NCBI GenBank assembly: GCA_937146765.1
Contig: CAKZRP010000063.1
Coordinates: 57,187 to 121,186, forward strand
Source of the DNA: an uncultured Paracoccaceae bacterium
Lineage (GTDB): Bacteria; Pseudomonadota; Alphaproteobacteria; Rhodobacterales; Rhodobacteraceae
DNA length: 64,000 nt
Reading direction: 5' to 3'
Both the position numbers and the translations under genes were made by a program. Shown piece after piece: positions 7,799-15,707 of the stretch; position 1 is the first letter of the stretch; each line of letters begins with the position of its first letter. The notes under the pieces were generated by a model. It ran no database searches, was not told where the DNA came from, and worked only from the letters and a program-made list of their open reading frames with translations.

Positions 7799-9005
7799 CG
7801 GTGCGGTCCTCCCGTTCACCCAGCACGGTCATATTGAGGGGCGAGAGGTATTCCTCGCCGCCCTCGATGCCTTTCAGGTTTTCCCAAGAGCGAATGTCAT
7901 TCGGGCTAAGCCAGCCCCATTCCCGCCCAATGCGGTAAGCCTCATAGCGGGCTTTCATGTCGCCGCGCATCAGCCCCGCCAAGTCGTGTTCCACAAAGAA
8001 CCGCTTGCGCCCTTCTACGGTCAGCAGGGCGACGTTCATCACCTGTTCGACGCGGCGCGCCATGGGGGCGAGGCAGCGCACCACAAGCGCGCGGCTTTCG
8101 CCATCGACGTTCGAATAGGTGGCGTTGTCGGTGATCCCTACAACGGTCGGCGGAACGCTGAACGTGCGGGCCACGTCCATGTTGGACAGCTTGCGGCTGT
8201 CCAGAAACTCGGCGTCCTTCGCGGAAATGCTGAGGCTCTTCCAGTCAAGGCCACCGTCCAACACCAGAATGCCGGAGGTCTCGGCCTGACCTTCCACGCG
8301 ATCCCGCATCTTCTGGAGGGCATCGGCCTTGGTGTCGCTATTGATCTTCTGCGGGAACACCAATGCGCCCTCGGCGCGGAACGCGCGGCTTGCCTGCCGT
8401 GCGGCCTGATCCTGCTGCGTCAGCGCCAGCGAAAACGTCTCCCGCGCCAGTTGGATCGGGGAAACGCCCATAACGCCGTCCTGCGCGAGGCGATACTTCA
8501 GGTGCAGCACCTCTTCTTGGATCAACACCTTGGAGGTGCCGCGCGTGTCGCTGACACGATACCGCAAACGGCCGTTGTCCAGTTTCTCAACCGTGACGGT
8601 GGACGGGTGCAGCGGGTAAAGTCCGATGACCTGGCCCCGCATATTGGTCTCGATCCGGGCGAAGGCGTTGCCCATGGTCAGCAGCGACACCAACAGAAAT
8701 TCCCGTCCCTCAAAGGCGGTCATCTGCGGGTTGAACTGATCATGCAAAACGCTGTGCAGCGGGTGGCCGGTGGCCCGTTCCCGCCCGCCATTGGCGCTAC
8801 GCTCATAAACGTTCATGGGCATGGCCGCGAGGTTCTGGCTAATCACGGAAATGCAGGCTTGCGCCACAGCCAGACCAGAGGCGCGGGCGGGGTCCACAAA
8901 ACCTGAGCCATTCACCCGCTGGCCCAGAAACTCGGCAAGGGCGGGGTCGGAGGTGGTTACGGTCTCGCGCTGTTCGCGCCCGAAGAAACGGGAAATCAGG
9001 CTCAT
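7788..9005 (-). CDS. HK97-family phage portal protein
   Basis: The 405-residue protein has the typical portal start (FFGREQRE...), the segment VAQACISVISQNLAAMPMNVYER, the GNAFARIE and ADALQKMRDR regions, and the PPTVVGITDNATYSNVDGE motif characteristic of the family. The portal forms the dodecameric ring at the capsid vertex through which terminase pumps DNA. Length is normal, with no sign of decay. Its ATG overlaps the protease stop by 4 bp. In most phages the portal gene precedes protease and capsid; here it comes last. Confidence 0.95.
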   Translation of the reverse strand: MSLISRFFGREQRETVTTSDPALAEFLGQRVNGSGFVDPARASGLAVAQACISVISQNLAAMPMNVYERSANGGRERATGHPLHSVLHDQFNPQMTAFEGREFLLVSLLTMGNAFARIETNMRGQVIGLYPLHPSTVTVEKLDNGRLRYRVSDTRGTSKVLIQEEVLHLKYRLAQDGVMGVSPIQLARETFSLALTQQDQAARQASRAFRAEGALVFPQKINSDTKADALQKMRDRVEGQAETSGILVLDGGLDWKSLSISAKDAEFLDSRKLSNMDVARTFSVPPTVVGITDNATYSNVDGESRALVVRCLAPMARRVEQVMNVALLTVEGRKRFFVEHDLAGLMRGDMKARYEAYRIGREWGWLSPNDIRSWENLKGIEGGEEYLSPLNMTVLGEREDRTDGE

Positions 9006-9532
9006 TTCAGCAACTCCAGAATACGCAGGCGGCGGGCAGCGGCCTCCCGCACGGGGAAGCCATGCGCCAGCGAACGGGCGTTGATGACGGTGCCCTCATA
9101 GGCCGGAAAGGCCGAGACCACGCTGATTTCGAACAGATCGACCACGCGCAGCTCGCGCCGCGTGCCGTCCGAGTGTTCGTCACGCGCCTCAAAGCCGAAG
9201 GACATGCCGCCCAGATCGCCACGTTCGGCAAGGGTCAGCACGTCACGGCCTGCCTGAGTGTCCGGCACATCCATGTCAAAGCTGAGGCCGCGCGTGTCCT
9301 CAGACAGGCGCAGGGACCCAGAGCGGGTGCGGGCTAACACACGGGTCGGGTCGTGGTCCACCAAAGCCAGAATGTCGGCGCGCTGCGCGAGGGTGCGGCT
9401 AAAGGCACCGGGGGCGATGGTTTCGACAATCCCGGCACCGATGCGCGCCTCAGAGCCAAACAGGGCCGCGTAGCCCTCCAAGCGGCGTCCCTTGGCCCGC
9501 AATTCGGTGGTCTGGAAACGTTTTTCGATCAC
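9002..9532 (-). CDS. HK97-family prohead protease
   Basis: The 176-residue protein matches the U35 capsid maturation proteases. It has the N-terminal EGYAALFGSEA segment, the VDHDPTRVLART His region, GDLGGMSFGF, and the late LFEISVVSAFPAYEGT with a Ser consistent with the catalytic serine. It cleaves scaffold and capsid-delta regions during head maturation. It overlaps its neighbours by 4 bp on both sides (ATGA junctions), so it is co-translated with connector and portal. Length and motifs look intact. Confidence 0.95.
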   Translation of the reverse strand: MIEKRFQTTELRAKGRRLEGYAALFGSEARIGAGIVETIAPGAFSRTLAQRADILALVDHDPTRVLARTRSGSLRLSEDTRGLSFDMDVPDTQAGRDVLTLAERGDLGGMSFGFEARDEHSDGTRRELRVVDLFEISVVSAFPAYEGTVINARSLAHGFPVREAAARRLRILELLK

Positions 9533-9804
9533 AGCGACACACTCCGATAAGGGGCGATGAGGCGATCAACGCCCATGGGCACCATCCGCAAAGAGGCCTC
9601 CGCCACCGCTTCCTTGTTCTCAAAGAAATGGGCGACCAGCATCAAGGTCGCCTGTTTGAGAGCCGGAGGAAGCGGGTCGCTTGCCATGTCGATCCCGATA
9701 GAGGTCAGATGATCGACCGAAGCGGCGATAGCGATTTGCAATTCGCCGTCAAAGTCGTCTTCGATCACGCGGCAGTGCGCCTTGGCTTCCTCCAGCGTCA
9801 CCAT
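9529..9804 (-). CDS. gp6-like head-tail connector protein
   Basis: The 91-residue protein begins VTLEEAKAHCRVIEDDFDGELQIAIAASVDHL, the typical opening of gp6-like connectors (YqbG/HK97 gp6), followed by a helical segment LPPALKQATLMLVAHFFENKEA. Connectors form a ring under the portal and provide the docking surface for tails. In an element with no tail genes this protein would be the interface to a helper's tail. Its start overlaps the capsid stop by 1 bp. Confidence 0.85.
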   Translation of the reverse strand: MVTLEEAKAHCRVIEDDFDGELQIAIAASVDHLTSIGIDMASDPLPPALKQATLMLVAHFFENKEAVAEASLRMVPMGVDRLIAPYRSVSL

Positions 9805-11042
9805 CAGTCGATCTCCGCGTAACGGAAGCCCTCGGGGTGGCGCACCACCACATCGGCATCGAGGAAGGCATGGAGGATCGCGCCGCCTTTGCTGGCGACG
9901 TCGCTGTGGTAGGGGTTCACCATCAGGTCAACGCCGGACCAATAGCCGATATAGAGGCTGGCCCACTCGCCATAAATCAGGGCGTTCTTGTCAGTGGTCG
10001 CGCCGATATCGTCGGGCACCTGCGTCGAGCTTTCCACGCGCTCATTGTGGAACAGTTCCGACAGCGGAATGGTGCGGGCATCGGCGTCCTTGATCTTGCG
10101 GGCGGTGTTCATCACCTTTGTGTTGGTGAGAAAGCCGGTGGTGCCGGTCACGTTGTCGGTCTCCAGCGCGGCGATCAGATCAGCGGTGATATCGGAATTG
10201 AAAGCGCCACCTGTAACAGCTGTTACACCCCCATCTGCGAGGATGCCGGTCGGCTCGTCTGCGCCCCCGCCTTTGATCGCTGCGCTGTCCAGCGCTTGTG
10301 CCAAGAGGTAAGCCAAATCGGCGCGAAGGATCGGTTCCAGCGCTTGGTTCGACTGGAGCAACATACGGCGGGACAGTTCGTATTCTGCCGTGACTGTCTT
10401 CGGACCCATATCCTTCTTGGAAAAGGTGGCATCGCTGCGGTTGGCGTTGGTGTGTTCCGACACCCAACCCGCCGCGCCGGAGCCGACCAGGCGGGGCAGT
10501 TCGAGGTTGCCGGTCAGACCGCGCAGGACGGTCGCGCCCATACCCTCAACCTTAAGGGCGGCGCGGCGACGGTCGGTCATTGCGGCCAGATCGGTTTTGA
10601 CCAGATTGCCAGCGCTACCGGCAGTGGTCAGAGCGCGGGTCTCGCCGCCCAGCAGGATCTCGGTCGGGACCATCACGCCCCGCACCTCGCCGCGATCCTT
10701 TGCCAGTTCCTGGTGCCATTCGGCCTCGACGCCGGACAGGTGGCCGGAACGGGCTTCCATCAGCGCCTTGCGCACGGAATACCCCTCCAGCGAACGCCGT
10801 GCCACGGCACCTTGCGTCAGGGTATCACCGTGGGCCTCCAGCCGCTCAAATTCCGCGAGCTTCTGCGCGTCGCTCAGGCGGGTGTTGAGGCTGCGCACCT
10901 CGGCTTCCAGATCGTTGAAGCGCTTGCGCTCCTCGCCAGACAAGTCGCGGTTTTCCTGCGCGGCCTTGTCGTGGATGGTGTTCATTTCGGCAATCTTGTT
11001 GCCGCGTGACTCTTGCAGGTCACGCAGGTTATGTGTGGGCAT
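9804..11042 (-). CDS. HK97-fold phage major capsid protein
   Basis: The 412-residue protein has an N-terminal coiled-coil delta-like region (residues about 5-70, rich in Glu, Arg and Leu). The HK97 fold then begins near EVRGVMVPTEILLG, with the regions TTAGSAGNLVKTDL, ELSRRMLLQSN, IKGGGADEPTGIL and a C-terminal YIGYWSGVDLMVNPYHSD. It should assemble the procapsid with the downstream protease, connector and portal. Presence of these partners argues against an encapsulin. The gene is full length and leads the tightly coupled head operon. Confidence 0.95.
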   Translation of the reverse strand: MPTHNLRDLQESRGNKIAEMNTIHDKAAQENRDLSGEERKRFNDLEAEVRSLNTRLSDAQKLAEFERLEAHGDTLTQGAVARRSLEGYSVRKALMEARSGHLSGVEAEWHQELAKDRGEVRGVMVPTEILLGGETRALTTAGSAGNLVKTDLAAMTDRRRAALKVEGMGATVLRGLTGNLELPRLVGSGAAGWVSEHTNANRSDATFSKKDMGPKTVTAEYELSRRMLLQSNQALEPILRADLAYLLAQALDSAAIKGGGADEPTGILADGGVTAVTGGAFNSDITADLIAALETDNVTGTTGFLTNTKVMNTARKIKDADARTIPLSELFHNERVESSTQVPDDIGATTDKNALIYGEWASLYIGYWSGVDLMVNPYHSDVASKGGAILHAFLDADVVVRHPEGFRYAEID

Positions 11043-11132
11043 CTTGGTTCCTTCGATTGGGATTGAGGTGGAAGGCCAGCGCGGTTCTAGTTTGCCGACC
11101 GGGCCGCGCTGGTCTGCTTTTCCTTGAGGGAG

Positions 11133-11627
11133 CTATTCGTCGCCAAAAACGTTCGATTCGCGCTCCGCAATTGCCTTCATCCGTGTTTGGATCTCCTTCC
11201 GCAAAAGCGGGATGTTGAACCCGATAGTCGCGTAGGACACGAGATTGTCGGAATGGGCGAATGTGGTGGGGTCTTCTGCGGTGCAGGCCACCGCCGTGTC
11301 GGGGAAGGGGTTGAGAGGGAAATCAAAACGCTCAGGCAGCGTCATGTAGTGCGAGGACAGCGCTTCAAGCACGCCGCAAGCGTACATCGAAGCAAGGTTT
11401 TGCGGATAGCCGAGGTTGGTGAGGAACTTGAAGATGAAGAGCGCGATGATGTCGAACTCGCCAAACTCGCGGGCGCGCCCCGGCGTGGTTTCAGGCGCGC
11501 ATTTGTAGCCATCCTTGGCGGCGATTGCTTCGTTCAGACGCAACGGGTCCATATCAACGATCTCGCAAGCAAGCTTGGTGCGAAACCGGAAGGGGATCGG
11601 TTTGAACTTCTGGGGGATTTGGGACAT
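11133..11627 (-). CDS. Phage-associated protein with possible MerR-like DNA-binding region
   Basis: The 164-residue protein has a region at about 20-90 (LNEAIAAKDGYKCAPETTPGRAREFGEFDIIALFIFKFLTNLGYP as separate helices) that resembles the winged-helix layout of MerR/AlpA-like regulators: a helix-turn-helix, a wing with PGRAREF, then a dimerisation-like helix. This is pattern-based and uncertain. It lies between the Tat-signal gene and the capsid gene, on the same strand. A role in regulation or small-terminase-like DNA recognition is possible. Confidence 0.5.
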   Translation of the reverse strand: MSQIPQKFKPIPFRFRTKLACEIVDMDPLRLNEAIAAKDGYKCAPETTPGRAREFGEFDIIALFIFKFLTNLGYPQNLASMYACGVLEALSSHYMTLPERFDFPLNPFPDTAVACTAEDPTTFAHSDNLVSYATIGFNIPLLRKEIQTRMKAIAERESNVFGDE

Positions 11628-11686
11628 TGGGTTTTCCTATTGCCATATACCAGCGGTGTAAGGCCATAAGTATAGAAAGTTGCGGC

Positions 11687-12148
11687 CTAAGGCAATAGGC
11701 CATCGCTTGGGTGCTGCCCTTCACCACCAGTAGCGCGCCAGATCGCAGCCAGCAGCTTGAACTCTGGCAATGCCAACTCACGCTGGAAATCTGGTGACCA
11801 AGGGGCGCTTCCTGGGCCGATCAGGTGCCACACTGCGTGGGTGCAGGCTGCGACGCCCTCGGGCGTTGTGGGCGTGTGTGTCACCATGTTGCGCAGCGCT
11901 ACCTCGGCGCGGGCTTCTGCTGCGAGGCTTTCGGGCCATTCCCAATCCCCATTGCCTGGCATGTGCGACAGGCGCAGCCATTCGGTGGTTGCGCTGTTCC
12001 ACTCGCGGTAGTGGGGCACTACCGGGTCAATCGCTGCCGCGCCCGAGAGGTCGGGCAATGCGGCGAGCACACCGGCCATGGGCAAGCCAGCGATCAGGCT
12101 GCGGCGAGACATGGCGCGACCGTTCGCGCAAACGCGTTCTTTGGGCAT
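11687..12148 (-). CDS. Hypothetical protein with twin-arginine-like signal
   Basis: The 153-residue product has SRRSLIAG at residues 14-21 followed by a hydrophobic stretch ending GAAA, which looks like a Tat export signal; an alternative ATG at 12112 starts right before it. The mature part is hydrophilic and Trp-rich, with no recognised domain. The gene is transcribed leftward from the palindromic operator region that also serves the divergent HTH gene. A GGAG site precedes the ATG at 12148. Confidence 0.55.
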   Translation of the reverse strand: MPKERVCANGRAMSRRSLIAGLPMAGVLAALPDLSGAAAIDPVVPHYREWNSATTEWLRLSHMPGNGDWEWPESLAAEARAEVALRNMVTHTPTTPEGVAACTHAVWHLIGPGSAPWSPDFQRELALPEFKLLAAIWRATGGEGQHPSDGLLP

Positions 12149-12171
12149 TGTTCGGTTCTCCGATTGTGTTA

Positions 12172-12214
12172 TGATCCCTAGGGATCAATATGCACATATG
12201 ATCCTTAGGGATCA
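12172..12214. promoter_or_regulatory. Twin palindromic operators between divergent genes
   Basis: Two 16-bp inverted repeats lie 27 bp apart (start to start): TGATCCCTAGGGATCA at 12172-12187, a perfect palindrome, and TGATCCTTAGGGATCA at 12199-12214, one central-base variant. They sit directly upstream of the HTH gene (start 12224) and of the divergent gene (start 12148). They are the likely binding sites of the HTH protein and would autoregulate both directions. Confidence 0.8.
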
Positions 12215-12223
12215 AGGGGTCAA

Positions 12224-12448
12224 ATGTTAGGAAATCAACTGAGCGCAGCTAGAGCCTTGATAGGCTGGACGCAAAAACAACTGGCTGATGCCGCTGGGGT
12301 GTCGATACCAACTGTCAAACGTGCGGAGGGTGCTGCAAAAGCCTCAGCGTCGCCTGAGACGGTTCAGCAGTTGGTTGCGGCACTTGAAAAGGCAGGAATC
12401 GAGTTCATACCGGAAAATGGTGGTGGAGTTGGGGTGCGATTAAAATGA
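12224..12448 (+). CDS. XRE-family helix-turn-helix regulator
   Basis: The 74-residue protein is a single HTH domain. Residues 4-32 (LSAARALIGWTQKQLADAAGVSIPTVKRAE) form the canonical helix-turn-helix, followed by SPETVQQLVAALEKAGIEFIPENGGGVGVRL, a tail typical of small prophage and toxin-antitoxin repressors. It is encoded against the direction of the head genes. Its stop overlaps the start of the next gene by 4 bp (ATGA), so the two are a translational unit. The palindromes immediately upstream are its probable operators. Confidence 0.9.
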   Translation: MLGNQLSAARALIGWTQKQLADAAGVSIPTVKRAEGAAKASASPETVQQLVAALEKAGIEFIPENGGGVGVRLK

Positions 12449-13023
12449 GCGAAGAAGTAAACAGCAATTCAAATGCGACTCTTGATGACCTCTGGAACGA
12501 GGCCAAGTCAGCGGTCGGTGACTGTGTAATTCAATGGGGAGGCGCAATGGCAGCCGTATACAAAATCCCCAGAAGCTTTGGTTTTGAAAATTACCAAGCT
12601 GTTCAGATATGTCTCGCTAAACTTAGCGGGGATGAGCAACGTATCGACCTATTGATTCATCTCATGAAGAACATGCCTCAGGCAAAGCAGCAGGTTGGTG
12701 ACGAATTGTTTGTTGAAACACTTGATGCTTTGAAAAGCCTTCTAAAGCTCTCAAAACCCCGCAATGCAATTATTCATGGGCTGCCTGTTTTCAACATGGA
12801 AACAGATCGCGAAACAAGAGAAGTGGTTAGACACGGGATCTACTTGATTCAAACTCGCCAGCCAGAGAACAGCAGCCAAAGATATGAAAACCTAATCGAA
12901 TTATGCGATAGCTTTATTCAGGAAATAAAGAAGGTGCGTCGCGTACTGAACAGGGTTTCTATTGGCATGACAAGTGCTGAACTCCTTAGGCTTGTGAACG
13001 AATTCACTGATCCCGATGACTAA
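12445..13023 (+). CDS. HEPN-like protein paired with the HTH regulator
   Basis: The 192-residue, mostly helical protein has the sequence SKPRNAIIHG, giving Arg106-Asn107-x3-His111. This matches the R-x4-6-H signature of HEPN RNases and toxins, placed between predicted helices as in that fold. No other domain is recognisable. The gene is clearly more AT-rich than the surrounding phage genes and uses many AT-ending codons, which suggests separate acquisition. It is translationally coupled to the upstream HTH gene and runs head-on into the terminase gene with a 4-bp overlap. A toxin, abortive-infection or superinfection-exclusion role is inferred, not shown. Confidence 0.6.
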   Translation: MSEEVNSNSNATLDDLWNEAKSAVGDCVIQWGGAMAAVYKIPRSFGFENYQAVQICLAKLSGDEQRIDLLIHLMKNMPQAKQQVGDELFVETLDALKSLLKLSKPRNAIIHGLPVFNMETDRETREVVRHGIYLIQTRQPENSSQRYENLIELCDSFIQEIKKVRRVLNRVSIGMTSAELLRLVNEFTDPDD

Positions 13024-14684
13024 AGCAGCTCCGCCAAACACAGGGGCAAGTCCTCCTCTCCCTCGCGGTCTACAACCGCCAAGGCCATAGCTAGCGCCAC
13101 GATCCCATCAATGCGCCCGCTTGATTTGCCCTTGTCCAGTTTCCGGTTCCCCGCCGGGTCCATCTCCACCACCGCATTAGCCGCACAATAGGTCAGCACC
13201 GGGTTGCCCGCATGATGTAGGCGGGCCTCGGCCACGGCGCGCTCCAGCCGGTCCACCGCAGGGGCCATATCTCGGAAACCTTGCCCGAAGGGTTCCAGCG
13301 GCGGTTCCGCTCCCATCTTCCCCAGCTCGCGCTTCAGGTCCTCGATCCGCCAGCGGTCATAGGCGATCATCTGCACGTCATAGCAGAGACAGGCATCGGC
13401 AATCGCCTCGGCTACAAAGGACGGGTCGACCACCGGGCCGGGGATCAGGGTCAGAAAACCTTGGCGCGCCCAGAGGTCATAGGGCACCCGGTCCTGTTCG
13501 GATTTCTCGCGGATGCCCTGTTCCGGCAGAAAGAAGCGCGGCAGCAGATCAAAACCGCCGGCACCATCCGGGAACACCAGCACAAAGGCGGTGAGGTCGC
13601 GGGACTGCGACAGGTCCAGCCCGCCCCAGCATTGCTGCCCCTCCAGCGCCTTGAAGTCCACCGCACCCGCATTGGCGTCCCATTCCGCCTTTGCGAGGAA
13701 GCGCACATGGGCATCCACCCGCTGGTTCAGGATCAGGTTGCGGAAGGCTTGTTCCTTTGAGGGCATCCGTTGCGCCTGTGCCGCTTGTCGCCGCACATCT
13801 TCCAGCGACCGGAAATCGCCCAGGGCGGGGTTTGCCTTGCGCCAAGTGTCCTCGATCCACGGGTCATCGTCGGCACTGGCTCCGTAGAAGGTCATATGAA
13901 AGCTGGGGTCCTCGACCTCGCCGGAATTGACCTTGTGGCCGTAGTCCACCAGTTCAGACATGACCGCGTGATCGTCGGCGGCTTGGGTGCTGATGACGCA
14001 CAAGAGCGGGTTTGCGCGCGCGCCCATGGCGGTATCCAGCGCCTCGTAGAGGTCACGCTTGGGGGCGGTGCCCAATTCGTCATAGATGGTGAAGCTGGGG
14101 GAAAGACCCTGCTTGGTGCTTGCATCGGCAGAGAGGGCTTGGAAGATCGAGCCTTTGCCTTGGCCGGTCAGCACCTCGATGCGCTTGCTGAATTTGATGA
14201 CGTTGACGCGGGCATCCAGCTCGGGGTGTTCATCGAGGATCGCGACCATCTCGGAAAAGGTCTTGCCCGCCTGCGCCTTGTCGTTCGCTGCGGCGTAGAC
14301 CTCGCCCCGGCTTTCGGCTTCAGGTCCAAGAAGGTGACAGAGACCGAGACCGGCCACCAGCTGCGTCTTGCCGTTCTTGCGCGCCATCGACAGGACAGCG
14401 GTGCGCACCGGGCGCAGGCCGTCCGAATCCTCGGCATAGATCGCTTCGAGAAAATCGCGCTGCCACGGGCGCACCTGGAGTTTGGTGCCTGCGAGGCTGC
14501 CTTGGGTGATCGGCAGATCCTCCAGAAAGGCCACAACGCGCTCCACACGGCTCAGGCCGGGCAGTTCCCACGGCAGGGTGTTGCGGAGCGGGGAAACCTC
14601 GCTGGTGGCAAAGCCAAAGCTGCCCTGCGAGCTGTCCGATACCACTGCCAGTTTGGGTTTTGCGCCTTTGCCTCGTTGTCCCAT
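13020..14684 (-). CDS. Phage terminase large subunit
   Basis: The 554-residue protein has an ATPase domain with Walker A in SMARKNGKTQ (about residue 98-107) and Walker B in FTIYDELG. The C-terminal RNase H-like nuclease domain shows GLDLSQSRDLT and SGRIDGIVALAMAL, which carry metal-binding aspartates. It is the DNA-packaging motor that docks on the portal. Length is normal for the HK97/Terminase_1 group. No small terminase gene is recognisable next to it. It is separated from the capsid genes by the plus-strand HTH/HEPN pair and two small genes. Confidence 0.95.
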   Translation of the reverse strand: MGQRGKGAKPKLAVVSDSSQGSFGFATSEVSPLRNTLPWELPGLSRVERVVAFLEDLPITQGSLAGTKLQVRPWQRDFLEAIYAEDSDGLRPVRTAVLSMARKNGKTQLVAGLGLCHLLGPEAESRGEVYAAANDKAQAGKTFSEMVAILDEHPELDARVNVIKFSKRIEVLTGQGKGSIFQALSADASTKQGLSPSFTIYDELGTAPKRDLYEALDTAMGARANPLLCVISTQAADDHAVMSELVDYGHKVNSGEVEDPSFHMTFYGASADDDPWIEDTWRKANPALGDFRSLEDVRRQAAQAQRMPSKEQAFRNLILNQRVDAHVRFLAKAEWDANAGAVDFKALEGQQCWGGLDLSQSRDLTAFVLVFPDGAGGFDLLPRFFLPEQGIREKSEQDRVPYDLWARQGFLTLIPGPVVDPSFVAEAIADACLCYDVQMIAYDRWRIEDLKRELGKMGAEPPLEPFGQGFRDMAPAVDRLERAVAEARLHHAGNPVLTYCAANAVVEMDPAGNRKLDKGKSSGRIDGIVALAMALAVVDREGEEDLPLCLAELL

Positions 14685-14751
14685 TTTATCCTGCCTAATT
14701 AAATATTTGCTCAGTTATCCCCTCGGTTTCGGGGGTGTTTCTTTCTGGTGA

Positions 14752-15072
14752 TTAAGGGTGCCCCCACCATCCATCGGCGGGGTCGATCGGGTTGCCATTG
14801 GCGTCACAGCCTTTGAAGCGGCGTCCGGTCGCGTTGCCATGGGTGCGATCAAATCCGGAGGTCTTCTCGTTGTGGCACCGTTCGCACAGAGACATGAGGC
14901 CGGAGAGTTCAGGGAAAGGATCGCCGCCTTGGCTGATCGGTTTGCAGTGGTCCACGGCAGTCGCCTCAACCACCAATCCGCGCTTGTCGCAGGCAAAGCA
15001 CAGAGGGCATTCACTCAGCTTCGCAAGGCGCAGGCGCTTCCATGCGCTGGTGCAGTAGGGCCATTTACTCAT
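14752..15072 (-). CDS. HNH endonuclease
   Basis: The 106-residue protein has two zinc-binding CxxC pairs (CPLCFAC, CERCHNEK) around the HNH core VDHCKPISQGGDPFPELSGLMSLCERCHN. HNH nucleases beside terminase genes are common in cos-type phages and can be required for terminase cleavage of DNA. Here it is next to the large terminase on the same strand, consistent with a packaging role. Its ATG overlaps the end of a possible 22-codon frame. Confidence 0.9.
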   Translation of the reverse strand: MSKWPYCTSAWKRLRLAKLSECPLCFACDKRGLVVEATAVDHCKPISQGGDPFPELSGLMSLCERCHNEKTSGFDRTHGNATGRRFKGCDANGNPIDPADGWWGHP

Positions 15073-15133
15073 CGCGCTGGCCCTCTCTCATCGCTTTGAT
15101 AATGTCGCTCAGTTTCTTCCAGTTATCGTTCAT
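15065..15133 (-). CDS. Possible 22-residue leader or small protein before the HNH gene
   Basis: An ATG at complement 15133 opens a 22-codon frame (MNDNWKKLSDIIKAM then REGQRDE) that ends 8 bases inside the HNH gene. It may be a small protein or a coupling leader. Its shortness makes this a weak call. Confidence 0.35.
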   Translation of the reverse strand: MNDNWKKLSDIIKAMREGQRDE

Positions 15134-15476
15134 CGCTGCTCTCTCTATTCTCTACCGTTGCACCAAGTCCCTACTGCTCAATGGTGAGACCCGGAGCAGA
15201 AGGCATAGGGAGACCAGCCCCGGCCAATCTGGCCGAGCTGGTCCCTAGCCTTCAGCGTGAAGATCCTGCTCAACGGAGCCGACCCATCGCTTTCAGGCGC
15301 CTCCAGTCCCGACGATCCATGCCGGAGGCTCAGTCGCTACTTGCGGCGCTTGGATTGACGCCGGGGGACGCGCTTCGACCTTTCGGGCTGCGCTTGGCCT
15401 GTGTCCCCACCCCGTGGTGTGCCAATAGTTTCGGTGCGTGCCACCGTCTGAACCGTCCACGCATCGACAGCGCCAA
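15134..15476. other. Gap in the phage element, with one possible basic micro-ORF
   Basis: No clear gene is present in these 343 bp. On the minus strand a CTG at 15480, overlapping the TGA of the next gene (CTGA), opens a 47-codon frame to 15337. It has a neutral start (AVDAWTVQTVARTETIG) and a strongly basic end (RSKRVPRRQSKRRK), which would suit a nucleic-acid binding peptide. The start codon is non-standard, so I treat it as a possibility only. Confidence 0.3.
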
Positions 15477-15707
15477 TCAGGCGGCGCTGGGGCCTGCTTT
15501 CTCGATTTCGATGACGTCCAGCGGGTCCTCATTGAAGAGGCGCGCAACCATGCCCTGCATGGTCTCCTGCTGCTTCTGTGTGGGGGTCCAGTTCTTCCAA
15601 TGGGCACGGCGGGCCATGTCCTTGGCAAACTGGCGTTCCCATGCGCTGCTAGAGGTGCGCGACAGGCGGGGCATGTAGAACAGGAGGTGTTCGACCGTGC
15701 GGCTCAT
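15477..15707 (-). CDS. Small hypothetical phage protein
   Basis: The 76-residue protein begins MSRTVEHLLFYMPRLSRTSSSAWERQFAKDMARR and has a helical C-terminus with QKQQETMQGMVARLF. The ATGA overlap with the preceding gene (15704-15707) shows it is co-translated and supports its being real. No family is recognised. It belongs to the early part of the element's leftward operon. Confidence 0.6.
   Translation of the reverse strand: MSRTVEHLLFYMPRLSRTSSSAWERQFAKDMARRAHWKNWTPTQKQQETMQGMVARLFNEDPLDVIEIEKAGPSAA

Noticed and set aside
9804..11042. Encapsulin instead of a phage capsid
   Set aside because: Portal, prohead protease, connector and terminase genes accompany it, and it has a delta-like N-terminal coiled region.
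7788..14684. Gene transfer agent cluster
   Set aside because: Rhodobacteral GTA clusters have tail genes and do not carry an integrase or flanking att repeats. The order and att sites point to a mobile element.
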